From an uncultured Gammaproteobacteria bacterium (GTDB taxonomy: Bacteria > Pseudomonadota > Gammaproteobacteria > Rariloculales > Rariloculaceae), in NCBI GenBank assembly GCA_946887385.1, contig CAMPKU010000005.1:1-48268 (forward strand): 48,268 nucleotides of DNA, written 5' to 3'. Made by a program: the position numbers and the translations under genes. This document shows positions 40,056 through 48,268 of the stretch, piece by piece (the first letter of the stretch is position 1; every line of letters starts with the position of its first letter). The notes below the pieces were generated by a model. That model made no database searches. It worked only from the letters and a program-made list of their open reading frames with translations, and was not told the origin of the DNA.

Positions 40056-41408
40056 ATGACGACGACAGTGACGGCCACGTCCGCGGTCGAAGGGCCAGGG
40101 CTCAAGCGGGTCATCGGCCCCAATCTCCTGCTGTTTCTCGTGATCGGCGATATGCTGGGCACCGGCATCTACGCGCTCACCGGCGACGTTGCCGGCGTCG
40201 TGGGCGGGGCCGCGTGGTTGGCTTTCGGCGGCGCATTCGTCGTCGCGATGCTCACGGCCACCTCGTATCTCGAGCTCGTGGGCAAGTATCCGCATGCAGC
40301 CGGTGCGGCGCTCTACGCGCAGCGCGCGTTCAACACGCGCTTCGTCACGTTCCTGGTGGGATTCGCCGTGATGTGCTCGGCGCTCACCTCGGTTGCGGCG
40401 GCTAGTCGGGCGTTCTCCGGTTACTTCCAGGAGCTCGCGGTGGCGCCGCTCGTGGTGCTGGTGCCTCTGTTCATCGGTGCGCTTGCCTTCGTGAATTTTC
40501 GCGGCGTCGCGGAGTCCGTGAAGGCCAATGTCGCGATGACCTGCGTCGAGCTCATGGGCCTCGTCATCGTGATTGCGGTTGGCACCTGGGCGCTCACGCA
40601 AGGCATCGGTGACCCCGGCCGAGCGCTCGAGTTCAACGCCGACGGCGACGCATTCGGTCTCGTCATGAGCGGTGCCGCGCTCGCGTTCTTCGCAATCATC
40701 GGCTTCGAAGATTCCGTGAACATGGTGGAGGAAACGACGGCGCCGCAACGCGACTTCCCGCGCGCGTTCTTCATCGGCATCACGATCACGGGTGTGGTCT
40801 ACATGCTGGTGGCGTTCTTCACCACGGCCCTCGTACCGATCGACGTGCTGCGCGATAGCAATCAGGATCTCCTGGAAGTCGTGCGCGTGGGGGCGCCGTG
40901 GTTCCCGCTCATGGTGTTTTCCGTGATTGCCATGGTGGCCGTCGGCAACACGTCGCTGATCAACCTGATGATGGCCTCGCGCTTGCTGTACGGTATGTCG
41001 AAGGAGCGCGTGTTGCCGCGCGTATTCGGTCTGGTGCATGCGCAGCGGCGCACGCCGTGGTTTGCCATCTTGTGCACTACCGCGATTGCGCTGGCGCTCG
41101 CGGCTTGGAGCGGCGTGCGAACACTCGGCGGCACCACGGCGTTGCTGCTGCTGTGCGTTTTCGCGCTGGTGAACGTGGCCGTGCTCGTGCTGCGTGCGCG
41201 CCCCGTTGCGCATGCGCACTTTCGGGCGCCCACGCTGTGCCCCATGCTGGGGCTCGTCTCTTGCCTGTATCTCGCATCGCCTTTGTCCGGGCGGGAGACG
41301 GAGCAGTACGCCGTGGCCGGCGTGTTGCTGTTGGTCGGCATTGCATTGTTCGTTCTCAATGCCTTGCTCGAGCGTCGCGGAATCGACAGCGTTACGCCGC
41401 CGGGGTAA
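40056..41408 (+). CDS. APC-superfamily amino-acid permease
   Basis: A 450-residue carrier with about twelve membrane helices. The helix 1 motif IGDMLGTGIYALTGDVAGVV matches the substrate-binding glycine turn of the APC fold, and helix 6 has FFAIIGFEDSVNMVEET, the F(A)x(I)GFE...EE(T) signature followed by PQRDFPRAFFIGI. It probably imports or exchanges an amino acid or polyamine coupled to protons; which one is not decidable. The ATG at 40056 has only a weak ribosome site. It is divergent from the DUF6152 fusion gene and 74 bases upstream of the dienelactone hydrolase gene. Confidence 0.92.
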   Translation: MTTTVTATSAVEGPGLKRVIGPNLLLFLVIGDMLGTGIYALTGDVAGVVGGAAWLAFGGAFVVAMLTATSYLELVGKYPHAAGAALYAQRAFNTRFVTFLVGFAVMCSALTSVAAASRAFSGYFQELAVAPLVVLVPLFIGALAFVNFRGVAESVKANVAMTCVELMGLVIVIAVGTWALTQGIGDPGRALEFNADGDAFGLVMSGAALAFFAIIGFEDSVNMVEETTAPQRDFPRAFFIGITITGVVYMLVAFFTTALVPIDVLRDSNQDLLEVVRVGAPWFPLMVFSVIAMVAVGNTSLINLMMASRLLYGMSKERVLPRVFGLVHAQRRTPWFAILCTTAIALALAAWSGVRTLGGTTALLLLCVFALVNVAVLVLRARPVAHAHFRAPTLCPMLGLVSCLYLASPLSGRETEQYAVAGVLLLVGIALFVLNALLERRGIDSVTPPG

Positions 41409-41482
41409 ATTCCAAGGTACTCGCTTGGGACCGATCCGCGCCGCGGACGGCCGCACCGTTCAACCACGTTTGGGGGAAAACC

Positions 41483-42385
41483 ATGGCTGCACAACCGCAC
41501 GACTTCAGTCCCACGGCTCCCGTGGAAATCGATCGCCGTGTCTACGAGCTCTACGACGAGTACTGTCACGGCCGCATGGATCGGCGCGAGTTCTTGGCGC
41601 GCGCCGCCGCGGCCGTCATCGGCGGCCTCGCCATGGCGCAGGCGCTATTCCCGCGGTACGTGGAGGCGCAGACGATCTCGTTCACCGACTCGCGCATCAA
41701 GGCGAAGTACGTGGATTATCCGAGCCCCGGCGGCAACTCGGGCGAAATGCGCGGCTATCTCGTGCAGCCTTCGGGTAATGGGCCTTTCCCGGCCGTGCTC
41801 GTCATCCATGAGAATCGCGGCTTGAACCCGTACGTCGAGGACGTCGCACGCCGGGCGGCCGTCGCCGGCTTCGTGGCGCTGGCGCCCGACGGCTTGGCGC
41901 CGGTCGGCGGCTATCCCGGCAACGACGACGACGGCCGTACGCTGCAATCGGGCCTCGATCAGGCGAAGCTGCGCCAGGACATGGTCAACAGCGCGCGCTA
42001 TTTGAAATCGCACGAGCTTTCCACGGGTAAGCTCGGCGCCACCGGCTTCTGCTGGGGCGGCGGCATGGTCAACAACCTCGCCGTGGCGATGGGCGCGGAC
42101 TTGAGCGCCGGCGTGCCGTTCTACGGCGCGGCGCCCGCGGCGGCCGACGTGCCGAAGATCAAGGCGCCGCTGCTGATGCAGCTCGCGGCCACGGACGAGC
42201 GAATCAACGCCATGTATCCCGATTACGAGGCGGCGCTCAGAGCCAACAACGTGCCCTTCGAGAAGCACATCTACGAGGGCACGCAGCACGGCTTCCACAA
42301 CAACTCCACACCGCGTTACAACGAGGCGGCGGCGGATCTCGCTTGGGAGCGCACCATCGCGTTCTTCAAGCAGCATCTCGCTTAA
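41483..42385 (+). CDS. Exported dienelactone-hydrolase-family alpha/beta hydrolase
   Basis: A 300-residue hydrolase starting at the ATG at 41483 after TTGGGGGAAAA. A Tat-like signal lies 30 residues in (MDRREFLARAAAAVIGGLAM, cleaved near VEAQ). The catalytic triad of the family is visible: Cys 190 in GATGFCWGGGMVN, Asp in LAATDERINAMY and His in GTQHGFHNNSTPR. GYLVQPSGNGPFPAVLVIHENRGLN is the oxyanion region. Dienelactone hydrolases open lactone rings in aromatic breakdown, but many exported members act on other esters or lactones. Homologues with the same N-terminal extension are common in proteobacteria. Confidence 0.92.
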   Translation: MAAQPHDFSPTAPVEIDRRVYELYDEYCHGRMDRREFLARAAAAVIGGLAMAQALFPRYVEAQTISFTDSRIKAKYVDYPSPGGNSGEMRGYLVQPSGNGPFPAVLVIHENRGLNPYVEDVARRAAVAGFVALAPDGLAPVGGYPGNDDDGRTLQSGLDQAKLRQDMVNSARYLKSHELSTGKLGATGFCWGGGMVNNLAVAMGADLSAGVPFYGAAPAAADVPKIKAPLLMQLAATDERINAMYPDYEAALRANNVPFEKHIYEGTQHGFHNNSTPRYNEAAADLAWERTIAFFKQHLA

Positions 42386-42453
42386 ATCGCCTTCGGAGGT
42401 TCGAGCGCGGCGGCGCGACGGGTAACGTCCGCCGCCGCGTTCGCGTTCGCGAC

Positions 42454-43212
42454 ATGTTCAAGCGCTGGCGCCGGCGGCGGATCTTGGCCCGCCATGCGAT
42501 TCCCGACGAGCAGTGGGCGGCGACGCTGGCCGCCTGGCCCGCGCTCGCGCGGCTCACGGACGACCAGCGCAGGCGCCTTCGCGAGCTCACGCTGCTGTTC
42601 CTTCACGAGAAGCAGTTCGAAGCGGCGCGCGGCATGGCGCTCGACGAAACCAGGTGCGTGCGGATCGCCGCGATGGCATGCCTGCCGATTCTCGAGCTGG
42701 GCTTCGACGCCTATGCGCCGTTCAGATCGGTCGTGGTCCACCCCGACGAGTTCGTGGTGCGCGATCGTACCTATGAGGACGAGGACGGCGTCGTGCACAC
42801 CGGCGACGACGTGCTGTCCGGCGAAGCGTGGGAGCAGGGACCCGTCGTGCTGGCTTGGAGCGAGATCGAGCAGAGCGGCCGCGGCGAAGGGTTCAACGTG
42901 ATCGTGCACGAGATGGCGCACAAGCTCGACATGCTGGGCGGCGAGGCCAACGGCGTGCCGCTCTTGCACGGCGACATGCGTGTGCCGGAGTGGGTGGCGG
43001 CGTTCGACGCCGCCTACGAGGACCTGCGCGCGACGCTCGAGCGAGGCGAGGAGCCGTGGCTCGACCCGTACGCCGCCGAAGACCCCACCGAGCTCTTCGC
43101 CGTCTGCTGCGAGATGTTCTTCGACGTGCCCGAGGAGCTACGCGCCGAATATCCTCACGTCTACGACCAGCTGCGGCGGTACTTCAGGCAAGATCCCGCT
43201 TCAGCCGCTTGA
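42454..43212 (+). CDS. mtfA: MtfA-family zinc peptidase
   Basis: A 252-residue protein of the MtfA/DgsA anti-repressor family. The zinc motif is HExxH in NVIVHEMAHKLDMLGG (His 152, Glu 153, His 156) and the third ligand Glu 213 in EDPTELFAVCCEMFF. VLAWSEIEQSGRGEG and SVVVHPDEFVVRD are further family blocks. In E. coli MtfA binds Mlc and relieves repression of glucose PTS genes, besides having aminopeptidase activity; no PTS genes occur here, so its partner is open. The start at 42454 has no ribosome site but matches the family N-terminus (FKRWRRRRIL). Its 3' end overlaps the convergent PepSY gene by 29 bases. Confidence 0.88.
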   Translation: MFKRWRRRRILARHAIPDEQWAATLAAWPALARLTDDQRRRLRELTLLFLHEKQFEAARGMALDETRCVRIAAMACLPILELGFDAYAPFRSVVVHPDEFVVRDRTYEDEDGVVHTGDDVLSGEAWEQGPVVLAWSEIEQSGRGEGFNVIVHEMAHKLDMLGGEANGVPLLHGDMRVPEWVAAFDAAYEDLRATLERGEEPWLDPYAAEDPTELFAVCCEMFFDVPEELRAEYPHVYDQLRRYFRQDPASAA

Positions 43213-44710
43213 ATCCTACCCACATGCCGATGGCGCTCGTGACCAGTGCGCCCAGGCTCAGCAAGATCATGCCGATGTCCCAGAGCGGCCGGCGGTTGTA
43301 CCAGAACCCGAAATCGAGGCTGTGCAGGCCGTTGTAGAGCCAGCGCTCGATGCGGTGAAATCGATGAATCGACGCCACGATTTGGCCGAGCTCGGGGTCC
43401 ACGTATACCCAGGTCTCGAGCGGATCGCTGAATTTCGCTCTGAGCACGGGCAGCACGGCCTGGCCGTTGCGCGAGTAGTAATAGGAGTCGTAGCGCGTGA
43501 GTAACTCGTGCGACACGATCGCGGCCGCGGGCGTGGCCGCCGCCTCCAACCGCGCGAGCAAGGTGTCGGTCGCAAACGGCTCGCTGCGAATGCGCAGCGT
43601 GCGTGCGTCGACGAGCATGTGCTGCGGTTCCGCGCGCCCCGCGATCGGATACGGCTGATGCAGCCGCTCCCGGGCAGGCTCCGGCTCGGTGGCGGGATTG
43701 GTAAAGCGTGCAAGGAAGAACGGAGCATCGTCGATGCGCCGGAACTCGAGCTCTTTCAAAGTTCGCCCGTCGAGCAATGCCGCCCAAGGCTCTGGGGCAA
43801 ACGGGGCGAATTGCCTGAGGTCGACGGGGCCGCCCGCCAAAGCGTCGCCGCGAATCTCGACGCCGTCGGCGTTCGCCCAATCGAAAGGCTCCATGGACAG
43901 CAAGCCGCTGAACACCCATGTGAGCGCAAAGAGTCCGAAGAACGCGCCGGAAATATAATGCCAGCGCATCAGGCCCTGATACCGCACGGCGGCCGACCAG
44001 CGAAACGGCTTCGAGCGGTGGAATTGCGTCACGCCGAGCACCAGGCCGAGCAGCGCGAGCACGCATCCCAAGGCCGACGTGCCGACGACCGTCCAGTACC
44101 AAAGCGGCTGATTCGTGCGCAGCGGCGTGATGTAGAACCAGTGTGGAATCGTGGCGATCCATGCGAGCGTGCGCGTCTTCGTCGTCGTGACGAGGCGCAC
44201 CTCGGCGGCGCGCGGCGAGACATACACCTCGCTGCCGGCGCCGTCGTGCACGGCAAATTTCAGCAACGGCAGATCGCGGCCGAGCGCTAACGTCCACTGG
44301 TCGGGTTGCTCGACGGTGTGCAGGAGCTCCACGTCGCTCTCGGGCATGCTCAGGAATTGGGCGGCCACGCCGCGCGCTGTCTCCGCGTCGATTCCTGCGA
44401 GCACCTCGCCGGTGTCGGCGAACACCGTGGCCGCGCCATAAGGGCTTGCGAACCGGTACGCGGGACGGCCGAGCACCGTGGTCAACGAGATGCGTCCGAA
44501 GCCGCTCGCCGCCTCGGCGGCCGCCTCGGACGGGCCCACGCGGATGGCGGCAAGATCGAGCGCCGGCAAACGCTCGAGCCGCGTCTGCGCGCTCAAGGAC
44601 GGCATGCCGCCGACATAGATCATGGCGATGCCCGTGACGAACCAGAGCACGAACAGCACGCTCAGCGGGATGCCGAGGTAGCGGTGGGTGAGGATCAGTG
44701 CGCGGCGCAC
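43184..44710 (-). CDS. PepSY-associated transmembrane protein
   Basis: A 508-residue inner-membrane protein with a GTG start at 44710. It begins RRALILTHRYLGIPLSVLFVLWFVTGIAMI, the standard first helix of PepSY_TM proteins with its His, and has further helices at about 212-235 (WYWTVVGTSALGCVLALLGLVLG), 259-280 (WHYISGAFFGLFALTWVFSGLL) and near the C-terminus (DIGMILLSLGALVTSAIGMWVGF). The paired histidines in these helices (IERWLYNGLHSLDF) suggest haem or metal binding. Relatives are linked to ferric-siderophore reduction. It lies divergent from a TonB-dependent receptor, a common pairing, though the receptor type here does not prove iron uptake. Confidence 0.88.
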   Translation of the reverse strand: MRRALILTHRYLGIPLSVLFVLWFVTGIAMIYVGGMPSLSAQTRLERLPALDLAAIRVGPSEAAAEAASGFGRISLTTVLGRPAYRFASPYGAATVFADTGEVLAGIDAETARGVAAQFLSMPESDVELLHTVEQPDQWTLALGRDLPLLKFAVHDGAGSEVYVSPRAAEVRLVTTTKTRTLAWIATIPHWFYITPLRTNQPLWYWTVVGTSALGCVLALLGLVLGVTQFHRSKPFRWSAAVRYQGLMRWHYISGAFFGLFALTWVFSGLLSMEPFDWANADGVEIRGDALAGGPVDLRQFAPFAPEPWAALLDGRTLKELEFRRIDDAPFFLARFTNPATEPEPARERLHQPYPIAGRAEPQHMLVDARTLRIRSEPFATDTLLARLEAAATPAAAIVSHELLTRYDSYYYSRNGQAVLPVLRAKFSDPLETWVYVDPELGQIVASIHRFHRIERWLYNGLHSLDFGFWYNRRPLWDIGMILLSLGALVTSAIGMWVGFKRLKRDLA

Positions 44711-45026
44711 GGGGTGGATGAGCGAGTCGAAGACATCTGCGGCAGTGTAGCGGCCGTCGCGGCTCGCCCGCGAGCAGCGAATAGAACTGAGCAGTTCGCC
44801 CGAAAACCGCCAAAGCTCGTTGTGTTGCCGTAGAGCAACATGGTGGTCGTAGTGATAGTAATGAAAATAGCCTGGCAGAAGCCCGTCAGCTCATGCACAG
44901 TTTCGACATAACAGCGCCGTTCGGTGATTCCGGAAGGCGAGCGAAGTTTTTTGGCAACACCTTCGGGTGAGCCATCTTTTCGGTTTTGGATGCAATTGCT
45001 CTTCAACGCATAGCGGGGGACTTCAA
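44711..45026. other. Divergent regulatory region between PepSY and TonB-receptor genes
   Basis: This 316-base stretch holds no gene that I can support. It contains an inverted repeat (44823-44840), a weak Fur-like half-match (44853-44867), and a small C(TTCG)G hairpin (44953-44973, arms CACC/GGTG inside GGC/GCC). The last 17 bases include GGGGGA, the ribosome site of the receptor. No convincing -35/-10 pair was found for either gene. It is the most AT-rich part of the right end of the window. Confidence 0.4.
44823..44840. promoter_or_regulatory. Inverted repeat TGTTGC-N6-GCAACA, possible operator
   Basis: Two perfect six-base arms separated by CGTAGA stand 187 bases upstream of the receptor start and 113 bases from the PepSY start. 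The dyad is the size of a LacI- or GntR-type operator, and such regulators often control carbohydrate TonB receptors. No matching regulator gene lies in the window, so the link is inference. Confidence 0.35.
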
Positions 45027-48000
45027 ATGAAAGCCATGACACGCGACCAAGCACAGCTGGTCAATCGCACCGTGCTCGCGTCGACGATCTCGGCTCTGCT
45101 CGCCGGCGGCAGCGCCGCGCAAGCTCAAGACACAGGACTCGAGGAGATTACCGTTACGGGCTCGCGCATCGTTCGGCGCGATCTCGACGCGGCGAGCCCG
45201 ATCATGACGGTCGACACGCAGCGGCTCGAGAACTCGAGCACGGTCAGCATCGAAAGCGTGCTGAACCAGATGCCGCAGTTCGTGCCCGACAACACGCAGT
45301 TCGATTCTCCGAACGTTGGATCAGGTGCCGTGGTGCCCGGTATCGCAACCGTGAACCTTCGCGGCATCGGCGCCAACCGCACGCTCGTGCTCGTCGACGG
45401 CCGCCGCGCACAGCCGGCGAACGCGTCGCTGGTCGTGGACTTGAACACGATTCCCACCGCCGCCATCGAGCGTGTCGAGACGATCACCGGCGGCGCATCC
45501 GCCGTGTACGGTGCCGACGCGCTCGCGGGCGTGGTCAACTTCGTGTTGAAGGACGACTTCGAAGGCGTCGAGATGGACTTCTCGACCAGCGCAACGGCCG
45601 AAGGCGACGGCGAAGAGACGAAGTTCTCGAGCTTGATCGGCATCAACGGCGACAACGGTAACGTCATGTTCGGCGTCGAATGGTACCGGCGCGAGATGGT
45701 GCTTCAGCGGGACCGCGAGTTCTATCGCAACGGCTGGGAAGATCCGACGAACCAGACCGGCGGCTTCTTGTTCGCGACTGGTTACTCGCCGGGCCAGGTG
45801 ACGGTCAACACGAGCAATGTCACGACCAACACGACGGTTCTACCGGTCAACCGTCCAACGCAGCAGGCCGTCAACGATCTATTCGCGCTATGGGGCGTCA
45901 CCCCGCCGGCGGGTGTGGCTTCCGAAATCTACTTCCAGCCGGACGGCCGGCCGTTCCTTCTCAACGGGTTCAATTACACCGGCCCGATCATGAGCTACGA
46001 CAACAACGGCGACGGCTTTGCCGGTGTGCACCGTCAACCGAACGGCAGCTTGCAACAGGTGAATATTGAGGCCTTGGCCGCAACGCCGTCGGAGCGCCGG
46101 TCCGTGTTCGGTCGCGCGACCGTCGACATGAACGACAACCTGACGGCGTTTGCGCAAGCCACCTACAGCAATGTTGACGTGATGACACGCGGTGGCTATC
46201 CGCCCGCGATCACGGTCTGGCAGGCGCCGGTACCGAACGACGGCCTGCGCCCCCTTCCCCCGGGCCTGCAACAGCTGCTCGATTCGCGGCCGCGTCCCGA
46301 CGAGCCGTGGAATATTTTTCGCGGCATCGACTTTACGGGCTCGCCGCAAGAGCCGCATCTGAACACGGACGCCTATCAGCTCATGGCCGGCGTCGAGGGC
46401 CAATTTGCGAACCGCGATTGGACGTGGGAAGCGTACTTCTCCACAGGCGAGACGAACATTCTGATGCAATATCGGAACCTGCCGTCGTTACAGCGCTATC
46501 AATTTTTGGTCGCGCAGCCGAACTGGGGCCAAGGCGAGTTCGTCAGGGGACGCAACTACAACGTGTCGTGCGGCACAGGCTTGCCGATGTTCTCGTCGGT
46601 CGATCCCGATGCGGGCTGCATCGAGGCCATCGACTCGAAGACGCGCGCGCTTTGGGATCTCAGTCAGAACATCGTCGAGGCGAACTTGCAGGGCAAGATC
46701 GCCGACATGCGCAGTGGCGAGCTGCGTTTTGCGGCGGGCATCAGCAATCGCGAAAACAAGTTCCGGTACGAGCCGGGCGGCATCAACGACAACATCGCCG
46801 TCATCGAGCAACCGATCGGAATCTTCGTGTCGAACAACACGCAAGGTGAAACCGAAGTTTCGGAGCTCTATGGCGAGTTGCTCCTGCCGGCCACCGAACG
46901 CCTGAATCTCGAGCTTGGTTACCGCTATTCGGACTATGACCGGTCGGGCGGCGTGGACACGTGGAAGACGCTCGCCGACTGGTCGGCCACCGACTCGATC
47001 CGCGTGCGCGGCGGCTACCAGGTCGCCACGCGCGAGCCGAATACCGAGGAGCTGTTCGCGGGCCCGCGCCTGAACACCGTCGGCGACTTCATCTTCGGCG
47101 ACCCGTGCCAGGCCTCGACCACCGCTCCCTGGGGTAACGTCGCGGCCAACCCGGATCGGCTGGCTGTGCAGAACCTCTGCCGCGAGATCATCAACCGCAG
47201 CGATACGGATCCAGGCAACGACGGACAGTCGGCATTCGATACGAACACCGGTTCGACGTTCGGCCCGCCGGGACCGAATGGCTTCGTTCGCCCCGGCCTG
47301 CCGTTCTTCCAGGCCGAGAACGAGATTCCGCGCGGCAACCCCGACGTCGGTCCCGAGGAAGCCAAAACCTGGACGCTCGGCGTGGTGTTCACCTCGCCCG
47401 GCAATCTCGAGAACCTCACGGCTTCGCTGGACTTCTACAACATCGAGATCCAAGACGTCATCGCGACGATCGACTCGACGTTCGTGTACAGCCAGTGCTT
47501 GAATGCGGACGGCACGAGCAATCCGGGCTATTCGCTCAACGATCCGGGCGGCTTCTGCGACATGATCGGCCGCCAGCCGCAAACCGGCGAGCGCGATTCC
47601 GTGCAGGCGCCGTACGTGAACTCGGGCACGCTCGAGACTAGCGGCATGGACGTCGCCGTGAACTGGACTGCGGACATCGGCGATGGCGGTGGGTCGTTCT
47701 TCATCAATAGCCAGCTCACGTTGCTCGACACGTTCAAGATCCAGGATGTCGACGGTGGGCAGATTCTCGACGTGCGCGATACGCTGAGCACCACGTACTA
47801 CGGGGCGCAGTACAAGTGGAAGATGTTCAACACGTTCGGCTACAACTTCTCGAACGGCCGAGCGAACGTCGGGCTCACGTGGCGGCACCTGCCGGAGATT
47901 CGCTCCGAGACCGCTACGCGTAATCCGGCCACGACCCAGCTCGGCGCAGAGTCGTACAACAACTTCGGTTTGTTCGCAGGGTTCCAGATCAATGATCGGC

Positions 48001-48155
48001 TGGATCTGCGCGCCGGCATCGACAACCTCTTCGACGAGGATCCGGTCATCGTGGAAGCGCGCCCGGGCGTCGACAGCAACAGCGACGTCACGCGCGCCGA
48101 CTACTACGACATCCTCGGACGCCGTGCGTACGTCGGCTTGAAGATGAGCTTCTAA
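45027..48155 (+). CDS. TonB-dependent outer-membrane receptor (carbohydrate/peptide type)
   Basis: A 1042-residue receptor starting at the ATG at 45027 after GGGGGA. The signal peptide ends near AQAQ (about residue 32). The TonB box-like EEITVTGSR follows directly, then the plug: DLDAASPIMTVDTQRLENSS, VNLRGIGANRTLVLVDGRR and ETITGGASAVYGADALAGVVNFVLK. The large barrel has long loops with cysteines and ends LGRRAYVGLKMSF, an aromatic terminus as expected. The size and plug are typical of receptors for oligosaccharides, glycosides or peptides rather than small siderophores. With the isomerase, GMC and MFS genes of the window it may import a plant or algal glycoside; this is inference. A strong terminator follows. 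Confidence 0.95.
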   Translation: MKAMTRDQAQLVNRTVLASTISALLAGGSAAQAQDTGLEEITVTGSRIVRRDLDAASPIMTVDTQRLENSSTVSIESVLNQMPQFVPDNTQFDSPNVGSGAVVPGIATVNLRGIGANRTLVLVDGRRAQPANASLVVDLNTIPTAAIERVETITGGASAVYGADALAGVVNFVLKDDFEGVEMDFSTSATAEGDGEETKFSSLIGINGDNGNVMFGVEWYRREMVLQRDREFYRNGWEDPTNQTGGFLFATGYSPGQVTVNTSNVTTNTTVLPVNRPTQQAVNDLFALWGVTPPAGVASEIYFQPDGRPFLLNGFNYTGPIMSYDNNGDGFAGVHRQPNGSLQQVNIEALAATPSERRSVFGRATVDMNDNLTAFAQATYSNVDVMTRGGYPPAITVWQAPVPNDGLRPLPPGLQQLLDSRPRPDEPWNIFRGIDFTGSPQEPHLNTDAYQLMAGVEGQFANRDWTWEAYFSTGETNILMQYRNLPSLQRYQFLVAQPNWGQGEFVRGRNYNVSCGTGLPMFSSVDPDAGCIEAIDSKTRALWDLSQNIVEANLQGKIADMRSGELRFAAGISNRENKFRYEPGGINDNIAVIEQPIGIFVSNNTQGETEVSELYGELLLPATERLNLELGYRYSDYDRSGGVDTWKTLADWSATDSIRVRGGYQVATREPNTEELFAGPRLNTVGDFIFGDPCQASTTAPWGNVAANPDRLAVQNLCREIINRSDTDPGNDGQSAFDTNTGSTFGPPGPNGFVRPGLPFFQAENEIPRGNPDVGPEEAKTWTLGVVFTSPGNLENLTASLDFYNIEIQDVIATIDSTFVYSQCLNADGTSNPGYSLNDPGGFCDMIGRQPQTGERDSVQAPYVNSGTLETSGMDVAVNWTADIGDGGGSFFINSQLTLLDTFKIQDVDGGQILDVRDTLSTTYYGAQYKWKMFNTFGYNFSNGRANVGLTWRHLPEIRSETATRNPATTQLGAESYNNFGLFAGFQINDRLDLRAGIDNLFDEDPVIVEARPGVDSNSDVTRADYYDILGRRAYVGLKMSF

Positions 48156-48181
48156 CCCTCCACGCGCTGGATGGAAGTGCG

Positions 48182-48212
48182 ACGGCGGGCCTCCGGGTCC
48201 GCCGTTTTTTTT
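48182..48212 (+). terminator. Rho-independent terminator of the TonB receptor gene
   Basis: ACGGCGG (48182-48188) pairs with CCGCCGT (48199-48205) over a ten-base loop and is followed by eight T. It begins 27 bases after the receptor's stop codon. Confidence 0.9.
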
Positions 48213-48224
48213 GTCTTTCGCTCG

Positions 48225-48268
48225 CTACTCGCTCGTTGCCGGTTCCGTGGCTTCGGGCGCTGTGTCCG
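48225..48268 (-). CDS. Possible C-terminal end of a leftward gene (partial)
   Basis: A minus-strand frame entering from the right edge reads TAPEATEPATSE and stops at TAG (48225-48227). A Pro/Ala/Glu/Thr-rich tail is common at protein ends, and a leftward gene convergent to the receptor would suit the terminator. Only 13 codons are visible, so this may be chance. Confidence 0.3.
   Translation of the reverse strand, partial: DTAPEATEPATSE

Noticed and set aside
44853..44867. A Fur box upstream of the TonB receptor
   Set aside because: TGATAGTAATGAAAA matches only 10 of 14 informative positions of the 7-1-7 model, with a poor right half.
44953..44973. A terminator or riboswitch hairpin with TTCG loop in the receptor leader
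   Set aside because: The stem is four base pairs with an internal loop, and the following T-run is interrupted; it is kept only as a small hairpin note.
1..48268. CRISPR arrays, insertion sequences, tRNA or rRNA genes, phage genes
   Set aside because: No regularly spaced repeats, transposase or integrase motifs, terminal inverted repeats with target duplications, or cloverleaf-like sequences were seen on reading both strands.

Overview
The window looks like a chromosomal segment of a high-GC Gram-negative bacterium, most likely a gammaproteobacterium of the Steroidobacteraceae / unclassified soil or marine kind. The reasons are an RND efflux pump, a TonB receptor of the large carbohydrate/peptide type, outer-membrane barrels, a YebC-family regulator, a proteobacterial asd, and a DUF1592-DUF1552 pair together with many Tat or signal-peptide proteins. 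There is no rRNA, tRNA or ribosomal protein here, so the assignment is inference.

Layout. 1-3.0 kb: the N-terminal part of a TolB/TPR-type winged-helix protein running off the left edge, two small secreted proteins, and a Phd-PIN toxin-antitoxin pair with a palindromic operator. 3.1-8.2 kb: an RND pump with its lipoprotein adaptor, then a DUF481 barrel. 8.3-18.6 kb: a leftward run of eight tightly packed genes (TIM-barrel isomerase, nucleoside-type MFS symporter, PhzF protein, Tat-exported TIM-barrel isomerase, DUF1592 haem protein, DUF1552 protein, metallo-beta-lactamase-fold protein with an altered metal motif, secreted ankyrin protein). 18.7-25.9 kb: envelope proteins (glycine zipper, DUF748, YihY), gluconokinase, a stand-alone ODP-type diiron protein, a large secreted protein, a MliC-COG3650 protein and a MazF/RHH toxin-antitoxin pair. 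26.1-29.7 kb: a Gfo/Idh/MocA oxidoreductase divergent from a GMC dehydrogenase and its Tat partner subunit. 29.7-35.5 kb: an outer-membrane barrel, a YebC regulator, a DUF6929-like protein, a lytic transglycosylase, a DUF6152 pair and an SMP-30-like propeller. 35.5-40.0 kb: an FHA protein, another secreted paralogue, asd behind an apparent attenuator, a 35-residue lysine-rich protein, and a fused DUF6152 paralogue. 40.0-48.3 kb: amino-acid permease, dienelactone hydrolase, MtfA peptidase, PepSY membrane protein and a large TonB-dependent receptor.

How the parts fit together. Several genes match the toolkit for oxidative breakdown of sugars or glycosides: a GMC/gluconate-2-dehydrogenase-subunit-3 pair with a C-x5-C-x3-C iron-sulfur motif, a Gfo/Idh/MocA enzyme, two xylose-isomerase-like TIM barrels (one exported), an MFS sugar/nucleoside symporter, gluconokinase and a TonB receptor. 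I infer a distributed 3-keto-sugar type pathway; the substrate is unknown. 

The most interesting points are: the eight-gene DUF1592/DUF1552/MBL/ankyrin run, with a near-leaderless promoter inside it; a classical-looking leader-peptide attenuator in front of asd; a scattered family of four secreted proteins sharing a G-x-W/F-x-G-D-x-L-V motif, present both beside DUF6152 and fused to it; and the iron-sulfur GMC dehydrogenase that has no cytochrome subunit in this window.
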